Shown: positions 27,794-37,073 of the stretch, one piece after another
Layout of the letters: each line of letters starts with the position of its first letter
Position numbering within the stretch: position 1 is the stretch's first letter
Origin: Actinoalloteichus hoggarensis
GTDB taxonomy: Bacteria > Actinomycetota > Actinomycetes > Mycobacteriales > Pseudonocardiaceae
Length of the DNA: 64,000 bases
Assembly: GCF_002234535.1 (NCBI RefSeq)
Contig: NZ_CP022521.1
Location: 1,364,001 to 1,428,000 of the forward strand
Reading direction: 5' to 3'
The notes under the pieces: generated by a model
Database searches by the model: none
What the model saw: only the letters and a program-made list of their open reading frames with translations
Told to the model about the DNA's origin: nothing
Made by a program: the position numbers and the translations under genes

Positions 27794-30700
27794 CGGTTCC
27801 CCCGGCGTTCGTGACTTCGACATCGCGATCATCGGCATGGCAGGCCGGTTCCCCGGCGCACGGGACGTCGACGAGTTCTGGGCCGGTCTCGTCGCGGGCC
27901 GCGAGGCGCTGCGCCCCGTCGGCGACGAGGAGTTCCTCGCCGCCGGGGGCGATCCCGCGCTGCTCGCCGACGAGACCCACGTCCGGGTCGCCCTGTCCAT
28001 GCCGGACATCGACCTCTTCGACGCGGACTTCTTCGGATTCCTGCCCACCGACGCGGCGATGCTCGATCCGCAGCAGCGCGTCTTCCTGGAGACCTGCCAG
28101 CACGCGTTGGAGGACGCGGGCCACGACCCGGACCGCCCGGCCGGTCCCGTCGGCGTCTACGCGGGCTCCAGCCAGAACGAGTACTACCTGTCGCATGTCT
28201 ACCCGCGTTACGGCGGCGAGTTCTCGATGTCCAGCATGGTGGCCAAGGTCGCGAACCTGCCCGACACCCTGGCCAATCGCGTCTCCTACGCGTTGAACCT
28301 GACCGGCCCGGCGTTCGCCGTGCAGACGGCGTGCTCCACCTCCCTCGTCGCGATCCACCTCGCCTGCCAGGACCTGTTGAACCTGCAGTGCGACACGGCT
28401 CTGGCGGGCGGAGTCACGGTCATCCCGGACAAGCTGGGCTATCGCTACGTCGAGCAGGGCGCCTATTCGCCGGACGGTCGGTGCAGGCCCTTCGATCGCG
28501 AGGCGGCGGGCTTCATCGGCGGCGACGGCGTCGGCGTCGTCGTGCTGCGGCGGCTGGCCGACGCCCTCGCCGACGGCGACCACATCCGGGCCGTGATCAA
28601 GGGCTCGGCCGTCAACAACGACGGCGCGGGGAAGGCGAGCTTCACCGCGCCGAGCCGGTCCGGCCAGACGGCCGCGATCCTCGCCGCGCAGGCCAACGCC
28701 GAGATCGACGCCGCCGACATCGGTTACGTGGAGGCACACGGCACCGGCACGCTCGTCGGCGACCCCGTCGAGGTCGCCGCGCTGAGCGACGCCTTCCGGC
28801 GCACCACCGACCGCCGAGGCTTCTGCACGCTCGGCTCGGTGAAGGCCAACATCGGGCACCTGGACGCCGCGGCGGGAGTGGCGGGCCTGATCAAGACGGT
28901 GCTGGCGCTGGAACACGGTCTGATCCCGCCGCATCCGAACTTCACCCGGCCGAATCCGGCGATCGACTTCGAGAGCAGCCCCTTCCGGATCAACACCGAG
29001 CCGATCGACTGGACCGGGCCGGGACCTCGGCGGGCGGCCGTCAGCTCCTTCGGCGTCGGGGGAACGAACGCGCACGTCATCCTGGAGCAGGCGCCCGAGA
29101 TCGCGCGGACCGAGTCGTCCGCGGAGTGGACGGTGCTGCCGCTGTCGGCCCGTACACCCGCCGATCTCGAACGCATGAGCGCCGACCTGGCCGACCACCT
29201 CGCCGCTCGACCCGAACTCGACCTCCACGACGTGGGACACACCCTCCGCGTCGGCAGGCGCCTCCTGCCGCACCGGCGGACGGTGGTGTGTCGCGACCGG
29301 GACGGCGCTATCGATCGGCTCCGATCGCCCCTGGGCCCCCAGACGGCCGCGGCGGGGCCGCGCCCGGTGGTCCTGCTCTTCGGCGGGGGCGGCGCGCAGT
29401 ACGACGGGATGGGGCGAGAGCTCTACGCGACGCAGCCGATCTTCCGCGCCGAGCTGGACCGCTGCGCCGAGATCCTGCGGCCCGTGCTCGACGGCGACCT
29501 GCGCGCGGTGCTCTACCAGGGCGAACAGGTCGCCGTGCCTGCCGTACTGGCCGGGCTGCTGGCCACCCAGTACGCGATCGCCCGGCTGTTGACGGCTGCG
29601 GGCATCACACCGACCGCCCTGCTCGGGCACTCCCTCGGCGAGTACACCGCCGCGTGCCTCAGCGGAGTGATCTCCCTGGAGGACGTCCTGCCGCTCATGG
29701 TGGAGCGGGAACGACTGATCAGGCAGGCGGGCGGTGCCACGCTCAGCGTGTTCCTCGGTGCGGAGCAGACGGCCCCGTATCTGACCGATCGACTGTCGCT
29801 CGCGGCGATCAACGCACCGCAGGTCTGCTCGGTGTCCGGTCCCGTCGACGACGTCGCCGACCTGCGAAGCAGGCTCGATCTGGCCGGAGTGGGCAACCGT
29901 CGGCTCGACGTGGCGGGCGCCGCGCACTCCTGGCTGCTCGACGCGATCCTGCCCGACTACGCGGCGGCCGTGGAACGGGTGACGCTGCGCCCCCCGACCG
30001 TGCCCTACGTCTCCAACGTGACCGGTGACTGGGCCACCGAGGAGCAGGCGACCAGCCCGGGCTACTGGCTGGGACACCTGCGGGGGACCGTGCGGTTCGC
30101 CGACGGCCTGGCCGCGGTGGCGGGCCGGGACGATCCGATCCTGGTCGAGATCGGCCCTGGCCGCGGGCTGGGCAGGCTCGCCACCGAGTGTCTCGGCCCG
30201 GACGCGATCGTCGTCCAGGCAGCCAGGAGCCGGGAGGAGGAGCGCCCGGACTCGGCCGTGCTGCTCGGCGCCCTCGGCCGACTGTGGACCGAGGGCGTGG
30301 CGGTCGACTGGTCGAGCGTGCTGCCGCCCGGCAGACGCGTCCCCCTCACCCGCTACCCGTTCGCGAGACGACGCCATTGGCTGGACCGGGTCGTCCGTCC
30401 TGCGACGGGCACGGTCCTGCCCGGCGATTCGGTGGATGCGCCCCTCGCGGCACCGGATCGCCGGGACGGGGCGAACCGGGCCTCGTCGAGCCGCGGGTGT
30501 CGGGCGAGCGGACAGGTCTCGCCGGGCGAACCGACGGGCGAACCGACGGGCGAACCGACGGGCGAACCGACGTCGCGGGCGGACGGCGGGTCGGGGCAGG
30601 CCCGCCTCGGCGATCTCGCCGCGCACGACGGCCCGGGACAGGCCGAGCTGGGGCGGATGCTCACCCGTCCCAGCCTCCAGCCGCGTCCGATGCTCACCAC

Positions 30701-30962
30701 CGCGTTCCGCGAGCCGGTCACCGAGCTGGAACGGGCGGTGGTCGAATGCTGGCGGACGGTCCTGGGCATCGATCAGATCGGCGTGGACGACGGCTTCTTC
30801 GAGCTCGGCGGCGACTCGCTGCTGCTGCTGCGCATGGTGTCCTCGGTCCGCGAGCGGCTCGGGGTCTCGATGGTGGTGCGGAGGGTCTTCGAGACGCCGA
30901 CGGTGGGCGGCGTGATCGCCGCCATCGCGGCGGCCGAGGAGCCCGCGCCGAGCCACGACTGA
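27786..30962 (+). CDS. type I polyketide synthase, KS-AT-ACP module
   Basis: A 1058-residue module. KS domain with C183 in VQTACSTSL, H318 in EAHGTGT and H358 in KANIGHL, all catalytic residues present. AT domain with S616 in GHSLGEYTA; the usual HAFH (malonyl) or YASH (methylmalonyl) site reads GAAHS, so extender choice is unclear. Carrier domain with S1011 in LGGDSLLLL. No KR, DH, ER or TE. It starts at ATG 27786 (AGGAG upstream) and overlaps the NRPS end by 8 bases, so the order is NRPS then PKS: one extension of an acyl-aminoacyl chain. Release needs the stand-alone thioesterase or non-enzymatic decarboxylation or cyclisation. A variable linker with a 12-base repeat lies between AT and ACP. 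Confidence 0.94.
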   Translation: MADGSPGVRDFDIAIIGMAGRFPGARDVDEFWAGLVAGREALRPVGDEEFLAAGGDPALLADETHVRVALSMPDIDLFDADFFGFLPTDAAMLDPQQRVFLETCQHALEDAGHDPDRPAGPVGVYAGSSQNEYYLSHVYPRYGGEFSMSSMVAKVANLPDTLANRVSYALNLTGPAFAVQTACSTSLVAIHLACQDLLNLQCDTALAGGVTVIPDKLGYRYVEQGAYSPDGRCRPFDREAAGFIGGDGVGVVVLRRLADALADGDHIRAVIKGSAVNNDGAGKASFTAPSRSGQTAAILAAQANAEIDAADIGYVEAHGTGTLVGDPVEVAALSDAFRRTTDRRGFCTLGSVKANIGHLDAAAGVAGLIKTVLALEHGLIPPHPNFTRPNPAIDFESSPFRINTEPIDWTGPGPRRAAVSSFGVGGTNAHVILEQAPEIARTESSAEWTVLPLSARTPADLERMSADLADHLAARPELDLHDVGHTLRVGRRLLPHRRTVVCRDRDGAIDRLRSPLGPQTAAAGPRPVVLLFGGGGAQYDGMGRELYATQPIFRAELDRCAEILRPVLDGDLRAVLYQGEQVAVPAVLAGLLATQYAIARLLTAAGITPTALLGHSLGEYTAACLSGVISLEDVLPLMVERERLIRQAGGATLSVFLGAEQTAPYLTDRLSLAAINAPQVCSVSGPVDDVADLRSRLDLAGVGNRRLDVAGAAHSWLLDAILPDYAAAVERVTLRPPTVPYVSNVTGDWATEEQATSPGYWLGHLRGTVRFADGLAAVAGRDDPILVEIGPGRGLGRLATECLGPDAIVVQAARSREEERPDSAVLLGALGRLWTEGVAVDWSSVLPPGRRVPLTRYPFARRRHWLDRVVRPATGTVLPGDSVDAPLAAPDRRDGANRASSSRGCRASGQVSPGEPTGEPTGEPTGEPTSRADGGSGQARLGDLAAHDGPGQAELGRMLTRPSLQPRPMLTTAFREPVTELERAVVECWRTVLGIDQIGVDDGFFELGGDSLLLLRMVSSVRERLGVSMVVRRVFETPTVGGVIAAIAAAEEPAPSHD
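30524..30571 (+). repeat. four 12-bp tandem repeats in the PKS linker
   Basis: The unit GGGCGAACCGAC occurs four times head to tail and encodes repeated GEPT in the flexible stretch between the AT and carrier domains. Copy number is likely to vary between strains. Confidence 0.9.
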
Positions 30963-31104
30963 ACGGGTTCTGGGACGCGGCAGGCAGACCCCGCGAGACG
31001 CCGAACAGGGCTGGGCGCCTACGGGACACGACCGGCGTGGGCGCCGGTGGCCGTCGGAGCCTGGGGCAGGCGGGGAGCGGCGTGTGAACGAGAGGAGTGC
31101 CACG

Positions 31105-31326
31105 ATGACCGACTTCTTCGCCGATCCGGCATCGCGGGTCCGGGTGCTGGTGGACGACGCGGGCAGACACGCGCTGTGGCCCGCGCGTGCCCCGGTTCCG
31201 CCCGGCTGGCTGATCGGCATGGCCGAGGGCACCCCGGCCGAGTGCCGCGATCACGTGGTCGCACACTGGTCGGGCCCGGTGGTCGGCGGCGAACCGGCCT
31301 GCCCCGTCGAGGGCGCTGCCCGGTGA
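31105..31326 (+). CDS. MbtH-family NRPS partner protein
   Basis: A 73-residue MbtH-like protein: FADPASRVRVLVDDAGRHALWP, VPPGWLIGMAEGTPAECRDHV and a tryptophan in AHWSGP match the family pattern of conserved tryptophans. MbtH proteins bind adenylation domains and help them fold and work, so this one probably serves the NRPS at 23675. ATG 31105 is preferred over in-frame GTG 31084 because GAGGAG lies about 7 bases upstream. It converges with the thioesterase gene. Confidence 0.9.
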   Translation: MTDFFADPASRVRVLVDDAGRHALWPARAPVPPGWLIGMAEGTPAECRDHVVAHWSGPVVGGEPACPVEGAAR

Positions 31327-31381
31327 GAGCACCCGGCTGCCCCGGCCGGGAGCGGGGCGGGCCGGTGACTCCCCGACCGCT

Positions 31382-32152
31382 CTAGCGTCGGGTCGCCCGA
31401 CCTGTCGAGGAGAGGTGTCGGGTGATGTCGCTCGTCAGCTCCGCCTCCTGATCGACGAGGTAGAAGTGTCCACCGCGGAAGGTGCGGTGCGCGAACATCG
31501 CGGTGGTGACCTCTGCCCAGTCCACCACCCGATCGATCGGTGCCAGCGTGTCCTCCGCGGCGGCGTAGGCGACGACCGGAGTGGACAGCGGGCGGCCTCG
31601 AGTGGGGCGATAGGTGGTGAGCACCTTCCAGTCGGCGCGCAGCGCGGGCAGCATCAACTCCAGTAGCGCCGGGTCCAGGTCGGCCAGCTGCGGTCCGCCG
31701 ATGGATCGGATCTCGGCGAGCATCGTCGAGTCGTCCTGCGGCGCGAACGCCCGGACGTCGTGATGCAGGGGGGCCGGATAGCCGGACACGAACAGCACCG
31801 CCGCGGGCGTGCCGAGCTGTTCCAGCCGCACGGCGACCTCGTAGGCGACCGCGGCCCCCATGCTGTGGCCGAAGAGGGCGATCGGCTCCGTTCGGAACGG
31901 CTCCAGGGCGGCGACGATCGGTTCCACGAGATCGCCCATCCGCTCGGCCCCGGCTTCGCCGAGTCGGTCCTGTCTGCCGGGATAACGGACGGCGAGCATC
32001 TCGACATCCGGGGAAAGGCCCTTCGGCCAGCTGCGGAATGCGCTCGCGGCGCCGCCCGCGTGCGCGAAACAGAAAAGCCGGACGCGGGGCGCGGTGATCG
32101 GCAGGAAACGGCGGAACCACAATACCTCTGCGGGCACGACGGGAATGGTCAC
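31382..32152 (-). CDS. type II thioesterase
   Basis: A 256-residue alpha/beta hydrolase of the NRPS/PKS type II thioesterase group: RLFCFAHAGGAASAFRSWP, GHSMGAAVAYEV with the nucleophile serine, and FRGGHFYLVD with the catalytic histidine. Such enzymes clear misloaded carrier domains; because neither megaenzyme has its own TE, this one could also release product. It begins with GTG 32152 and faces the MbtH gene, so it has its own promoter in the gap to 32640. Confidence 0.92.
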   Translation of the reverse strand: MTIPVVPAEVLWFRRFLPITAPRVRLFCFAHAGGAASAFRSWPKGLSPDVEMLAVRYPGRQDRLGEAGAERMGDLVEPIVAALEPFRTEPIALFGHSMGAAVAYEVAVRLEQLGTPAAVLFVSGYPAPLHHDVRAFAPQDDSTMLAEIRSIGGPQLADLDPALLELMLPALRADWKVLTTYRPTRGRPLSTPVVAYAAAEDTLAPIDRVVDWAEVTTAMFAHRTFRGGHFYLVDQEAELTSDITRHLSSTGRATRR

Positions 32153-32639
32153 GAGAAAACCCCTGGTCTCGGCTGATTGACTGCCGGACTATAGCGACCA
32201 TACGACGCAGGTTCGGTCAGACGGCATTTTTCTACTCGAAAGTGCGATGCACGGCGATCGTGATGTCAGCCGAGCCGGACGGCTTGGCGTCGTGGCGGCG
32301 AACGAACGACGGCGATCGCGCCGCGAATCGGTGCCCGTGCCCGCCTCCTGTCGTGCGTACGCTCGCCGCCGGAGCGCCGTCCACGGGACACGCGGCGTCC
32401 GGGGTTCCGCCGTCCGTCGCGCGGTGCGCCGAAACCCGGCGAACCGCCCGCCGCAGGGCACCCGCCCGTCTCCGGAGTCGGCCGCCCGATCTCGGAGCCG
32501 CCCGCCGACGGACCCGCCGTCGACCGCACGCCTCGACCCATCCGATCGGCGCCGATTCGGAACGGGGTTCGCCGCGCCGTGCCGCCGACATCACGCGGGC
32601 CGACCGGGTCGTCACGCCGGCGCGCCGAGCCGTCCCGGT
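32153..32639. other. intergenic region at the cluster edge
   Basis: The first 80 bases (32160-32240) are more AT-rich and likely hold the thioesterase promoter. Open frames on both strands across the rest are Arg/Pro-rich with no motif. No gene is called. Confidence 0.4.
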
Positions 32640-33740
32640 TCAGTGCCCGGTCATCCCTGCGGGGACACGCCCCAGCAGCCGGTTGACCTCCCGCACCGCG
32701 AACCGGCCCGCGCGGGTGGCGCCCACGGTGGAGGCGGAGGGCCCGTATCCCACCAGCTGAACGCGCGGCTCGGCCGGGACACGGGTGTCCTCCACGACGA
32801 TGCCGCCGCCCGGCTCGCGCAGCCGCAGCGGACGCAGATGGTCCAGGGCGGCCCGGAAGCCGGTCGCGTAGAGGATCGCGTCGGCGGCCTCGAACCGTCC
32901 GTCGTGCCACACCGCCCCGTCGGCCGTCAGCTCGTCGAACATCGGCAGTCGGTCCAGCAGGCCCTCCGCCCGCATCCGCCGAACCTCCGGTGTGAGCAGG
33001 AGGCCCGTCACGCTGACCACGCTCTCCGGCGGACGTCCCGCCCGCACCGCCTCGTCCACCCGCGCGACGGCCGCCCGGCCGTGCTCGTGCGTGAACGGGC
33101 CCTCGTGGAAGACCGGCGGGCGCCGCGTCACCCAGGTCGTCTCGGCGACGGTCGCGATCTCGGCGAGAAGCTGGACGCCCGAGGCGCCGCCGCCGACGAC
33201 GATCACCTTCCGCCCGGCGAACTCGTCGGGGCCCTGATAGTCCACGGTGTGCAGCTGTCTGCCCCGGAAGACGGCCTGCCCGGGCACCCTCGGCCAGAAC
33301 GGGCGCGTCCAGGTGCCCGTCGCGTTGATCAGCGCCCGTGTCGAGAAGTCGCCGCGGTCGGTCGCGACGCGCAGCCTCCCCATCGGGTCGTCGTCCTCGG
33401 GCCACACCGATCGCACCCGCACCGGACGGTGCACCGGCAACGCGAAGTGCTGCTCGTAGGCCGCGAAGTACGCGGGCACCGCCGTCGCGGCCGGCTCGTC
33501 CTCGTCCACCGGACCCATGGGCAGTCCGGGGAGGTCGTGAACGCCGTGCACGGTGGCCATCCGCAGCGTCGGCCAGCGGAACCGCCACGCCCCGCCGGGT
33601 GCGGACGGCGCGTCGAGCAGCACGAAGCCGGCCTCGGGTCGATGACCGGTCCGTCGCAGGTGGTAGCCCGTCGACAACCCGGCCTGGCCGGCGCCGATCA
33701 CCACCACGTCGACGGCGGTGGGTTCTGCCTCGATCCTCAC
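32640..33740 (-). CDS. FAD-dependent NAD(P)-binding monooxygenase/oxidoreductase
   Basis: A 366-residue two-dinucleotide-fold flavoprotein. FAD-binding GAGQAGLSTGYHL near the N-terminus, a second GGGASGVQLLAEI for NAD(P)H, and a C-terminal ATGFRAALDHLRPL segment typical of flavin monooxygenase-like and CzcO-type proteins. The GTG at 33740 gives the expected distance to the first motif, but the GGAG touches the start, so an upstream GTG at 33794 is possible. It lies next to the biosynthetic cluster and might tailor the product, or it may be unrelated; the sequence does not decide. Confidence 0.78.
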   Translation of the reverse strand: MRIEAEPTAVDVVVIGAGQAGLSTGYHLRRTGHRPEAGFVLLDAPSAPGGAWRFRWPTLRMATVHGVHDLPGLPMGPVDEDEPAATAVPAYFAAYEQHFALPVHRPVRVRSVWPEDDDPMGRLRVATDRGDFSTRALINATGTWTRPFWPRVPGQAVFRGRQLHTVDYQGPDEFAGRKVIVVGGGASGVQLLAEIATVAETTWVTRRPPVFHEGPFTHEHGRAAVARVDEAVRAGRPPESVVSVTGLLLTPEVRRMRAEGLLDRLPMFDELTADGAVWHDGRFEAADAILYATGFRAALDHLRPLRLREPGGGIVVEDTRVPAEPRVQLVGYGPSASTVGATRAGRFAVREVNRLLGRVPAGMTGH

Positions 33741-34041
33741 CTCCGGTGCAACCAGCGGTGGGCATCGTGTCTTCCCGAGGCACGTCCGGGACACGCCGCG
33801 GGTCGGCGACGGCGTGCCGAGACCCGCGCCCGCGCAGCCGGTAACCGGCCTCGGCGCGGAACGCGGGCGTCGATGAGCGACCTCCGATCACCTCGCGCGG
33901 CGAGGTCGATCGCGTGTCGATACTCGGGCAACCTCCGATCAGTGAACACCGTGGGGATCGAGAGACCACGGTAGGACGGAGCCGTGTTCCGTGGTTGCCC
34001 GCCGCTGCGGATCGCGAATGAGAACGGTCCGGCGTCCGTGC
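33741..34041. other. intergenic region, nothing recognised
   Basis: No gene or repeat stands out between the flavoprotein and the probable immunity gene. The right part is a little more AT-rich. Confidence 0.35.
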
Positions 34042-34383
34042 TCAGATCACGCATTCGCCGTTCTTGTACGACCCGTTGGCCTGGTAATCGACGCTGGTGA
34101 CGAACGGCGACTCCTGTTTGATCCGAGCGGCCAGCTCCTTTCCCCTCTCGACCCAGGCGGCTCTCGCCTCGGGGGACGGAAATCGTGAGTCAGGAGGGTA
34201 GTCGTCGTCGTAGGTCGCCTGATACTCGTCGTCCCATGCCGCGAGGTCGGCAACGAGTTCTGTGCTGAGGCGAAGGTCTTCGCCTGCCTGTGTCGGCGAG
34301 TGATTCATCCAATCGCCGTCCTCGTCGAAGTGGAACAGTGGTCCCTCGAAGAACCCGGCCAGCATGGAGATGTCACCCTGCAT
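34042..34383 (-). CDS. probable immunity protein of the adjacent toxin
   Basis: A 113-residue, strongly acidic protein (AAWDDEYQATYDDDYPPDSRFP) with no membrane segment. ATG 34383 overlaps the ancestral stop of the toxin gene (34373-34375), the coupling typical of toxin-immunity pairs; ATG 34407 and ATG 34365 are alternatives. Its composition and position fit an immunity protein that neutralises a basic C-terminal toxin domain, but I do not recognise a named family. It appears intact although the toxin is not. Confidence 0.6.
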   Translation of the reverse strand: MQGDISMLAGFFEGPLFHFDEDGDWMNHSPTQAGEDLRLSTELVADLAAWDDEYQATYDDDYPPDSRFPSPEARAAWVERGKELAARIKQESPFVTSVDYQANGSYKNGECVI

Positions 34384-35169
34384 CGAAGGCCTGCTTTCCC
34401 GTGTCATGTGACCGTGAGATGCTGATCTTTCCTTTCCAAGGGTGCGCGGTGACTATGTACCCATTGCTTGCTACGACGATTCACACCAGGCGAGTTCCCC
34501 GAGTCGTGCTCACTTCGTAGATCGATCCATCACGTCCGCTGTAACCGACGGGGTCCCCTTCTTCAAGTCGGCTGAAGATCATAGAGATGACGTCGGAGGG
34601 GGCGACCCCTGCTGACATGAATTGCAGACGACGATCCGGGCGGAGTATATGTGCCCGCCCTGACGAATCCTCGCGGCTCTCTTCCAGCCAGACGATTCGT
34701 CCACCTCGATGGCGTCCCATCCGGACGATGCGCTCCGGACTGATCTTCGTCCCCCTGCGCGCCGGAGTTCGGCGATCCACTCGGCATGGCGGGTGGCCGG
34801 ATCGGCGAGCGTCGCCTCGGGTGGGCGCGGTGTGATCTCGTCCGGGACGAGGCGTCCGTCGTTCCTCGCCAGCGCGGTGGTTGTGACCTCGTGCTCCGCT
34901 ATGCCATGTCCGGTGAGGTCATGACAGTAGGTATCGATGAGGTCCTGGGTCTGGATGAAGAGGATGTGGGCGGCCCGGACCTCAGCTCCGGAGGCAGCGG
35001 CGAGACGGTGGATTCTCTCGACCTCTGGTCGGCCGGAGCCGGTGGTGGCGGCGGCGAAGATCGTCGCACCGTCGGCGATGGCGGTGCAGGCCAGGGCGGC
35101 AGCTCGGCATTCGTCGGTGAGACGGGCATGCGTGTGACGAAGGCGGGCGACGATCTCGGTGACGGACAC
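34373..35169 (-). pseudogene. polymorphic-toxin-like gene, frameshifted and with an in-frame stop
   Basis: The N-terminal frame starts at GTG 35169 (AGGAG upstream) and gives a helical region, SVTEIVARLRHTHARL onward, ending in WIAELRR. At about 34751-34761 the sequence CGCGCAGGGGGACG shifts the frame. The second frame continues RGTKISPERIVRMGR, GGRIVWLEE, AHILRPDRR and GDPVGYSGRDGSIYEV, then hits TGA at 34483-34481. Reading through that stop gives VASNGYIVTAHP up to a stop at 34373. WIAELRR-RGTKISPE is what the intact family would read, so a 2-base GC insertion (or one-base loss) plus a nonsense change broke the gene. From memory the C-terminal pattern occurs in actinobacterial secreted toxins; the activity is unknown. 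Confidence 0.7.
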
Positions 35170-35339
35170 GGCTCGACTCCTCACGGCGTGTGTTCAGCCA
35201 TGGCGCCGTAGCGGAGAAACGGTGCGTCCAGCGCCTCCCGCTCGCCCGAGCGACCCATTTCCCGGAGGCGCAGGCGGAAAAGCGGGAGAGGGACGGGACG
35301 GGCGGCCCGCCGAGCGCTCGTACCGCCCGCCCCCTCGGG

Positions 35340-37073
35340 TCAGCCCACCAGCCTGCCCGCCTGCATCGTGACGATCCGGCCGGTGAAGCGGGAGCGCAGC
35401 ATTCGATCGTGCGAGACGATCACCACCGCGCCCGCGTACTCGGCCAGCGCCTCCTCCAGCTGCTCCACCAGCGCGGGGGAGAGGTGGTTGGTCGGCTCGT
35501 CGAGCAGCAGGACGTCCACCTCGCGGCGGAACAGCCGAGCCAGCAGCAGTCGCCTGCGCTGCCCGATCGAGAGACGCCCCACCGGTGTGTCGAGTTCGCC
35601 CGCGCGGAAGAGGCCCGAGGCCGTCAGCCCGCCCCGATGCTCGGTCGACGGTCCCGGCAGGCCCGCCGCGAAGGCCTCCGCGAGCGTGCGGTCCGGGTCG
35701 CCGATCGGAACGTCCTGCGGCAGCCACCCGAGCCGTCTCGGCCTGCGCACCCGACCCTGATCGGGTTGGAGGTCGCCCGCGAGCACCCGGAGCAGCGTGC
35801 TCTTGCCCGCGCCGTTCGGCCCGGTGATCAGGACGCGCTCCCCGCCGCCCACCGCGAAGGACGCGACGTCGAGACGATCGCCCACGGACACCTGGTCGGC
35901 GTGCAGCAGCGCCGATCGTGAGCCGTCGGCCTCGCCGCCCCGCAGTGTCGCGCGGAACCGCAACGGCTGAGGCGGACGCTCCACGGGCGACTCGTGCAGC
36001 CGCCGCAGCCGTTCCCTCGCCTGCCGCACACGGGCGGAGATCTGCTTCTCGACCGAGCGCTGGTGGCGCTGCGGCGACTTCTCGGCATCACGGCGCGGCC
36101 CCGCCGCCAGGACGTTCGCCGCCGACGACGCCAGCGTCGTCTGTCGGCTGATCTCCGCCAGCCAGTCGCGATGCGCCTGTTCCCAGCGGTCGCGCTCGGC
36201 CTGCTTGTCCCGCAGATAGCCCTGATATCCGCCGCCGTGCCGCTCCACGACACGCCGATCGGCGTCCACGGCGAGCAGGACCGTGGTCACCCGTTCGAGG
36301 AACACCCGATCATGCGACACGACGACCACGGTGCCCCGGTGCGTACGCAGCCGATCCTCCAACCACGTCAGCGCGCCGACGTCGAGATGGTTGGTCGGCT
36401 CGTCGAGCAGCAGCAGCTCCGGCGACGCCGCCAGCAGACAGGCGAGACCCAGCCGGGACTGCTCGCCGCCGGAGAGGGAGCCGAGCAGTCGATCGCGGTC
36501 GATGTGGACGAGCCCCAGCCCGTCCATCGCGGCGTCCACCCTGGCGTCGGCGGCATAGCCGTCCCGCAGCTCGAAGGCCTCGACGAGGTTCCCGTAGTCG
36601 ACGAGCCGCTCGGGCAGCTCCTCCGGCGGTGCGTCGGTGAGGTCCTGTTCGGCCGTCCGCATCCGGTGTTCCAGTTCGCGGAGATCGGCCAGGGCATGGT
36701 CGATCGCGTCTTGCACGGTGTCGGAGGGCGGCAGGTCCGGGACCTGACCGAGATAGCCGACGCCGCCGGGCGCGGTGACGGTCACCTCCCCGCCGTCCGG
36801 TCGGTCGAGCCCCGCGATCAGCCGCAACAGCGTGGACTTGCCCGAGCCGTTCTCGCCGATCACGCCGGCTCGCTCGCCTGCGGCGACGGACACGGTGACG
36901 CCGTCGAGCAGCGTCCGTCCGCCCGGCGCCCGCACGGCGTCGCGCAGGGCGAGCTGGAAGACACGCCCCGTGCGGGCGGCGGGGGTCATGGGGATCTCCC
37001 CGGCTGCCGCCTCGGCGGTCTCTCGGGGGTCGGCGCTGGTCAGCACAGTGGTTCTCGGTCGGTTGGTGCGCAT
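35340..37073 (-). CDS. ABC-F family ATPase (antibiotic resistance/ribosome protection type)
   Basis: A 577-residue protein with two ABC cassettes and no membrane domain. First: GENGSGKST, LSGGEQSRLGLA, LLLDEPTNHLD. Second: GPNGAGKST, LSIGQRRRLLLARL, VLLLDEPTNHL. A long charged linker (WEQAHRDWLAEISRQ onward) lies between them, as in the ribosome-acting arm. This is the layout of actinomycete resistance proteins that dislodge macrolides, lincosamides and related drugs from the ribosome. ATG 37073 has GGTGG upstream; the first 50 residues are unconserved. It is preceded by a leader ORF and hairpin, suggesting drug-sensing attenuation. It could give self-protection, but it is not inside the cluster. 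Confidence 0.9.
   Translation of the reverse strand: MRTNRPRTTVLTSADPRETAEAAAGEIPMTPAARTGRVFQLALRDAVRAPGGRTLLDGVTVSVAAGERAGVIGENGSGKSTLLRLIAGLDRPDGGEVTVTAPGGVGYLGQVPDLPPSDTVQDAIDHALADLRELEHRMRTAEQDLTDAPPEELPERLVDYGNLVEAFELRDGYAADARVDAAMDGLGLVHIDRDRLLGSLSGGEQSRLGLACLLAASPELLLLDEPTNHLDVGALTWLEDRLRTHRGTVVVVSHDRVFLERVTTVLLAVDADRRVVERHGGGYQGYLRDKQAERDRWEQAHRDWLAEISRQTTLASSAANVLAAGPRRDAEKSPQRHQRSVEKQISARVRQARERLRRLHESPVERPPQPLRFRATLRGGEADGSRSALLHADQVSVGDRLDVASFAVGGGERVLITGPNGAGKSTLLRVLAGDLQPDQGRVRRPRRLGWLPQDVPIGDPDRTLAEAFAAGLPGPSTEHRGGLTASGLFRAGELDTPVGRLSIGQRRRLLLARLFRREVDVLLLDEPTNHLSPALVEQLEEALAEYAGAVVIVSHDRMLRSRFTGRIVTMQAGRLVG

Noticed and set aside
24005-28048. Open frame of 1347 codons antisense to the NRPS
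   Set aside because: Shadow of the NRPS and PKS reading frames; composition is random Arg/Gly/Gln and no domain is present.
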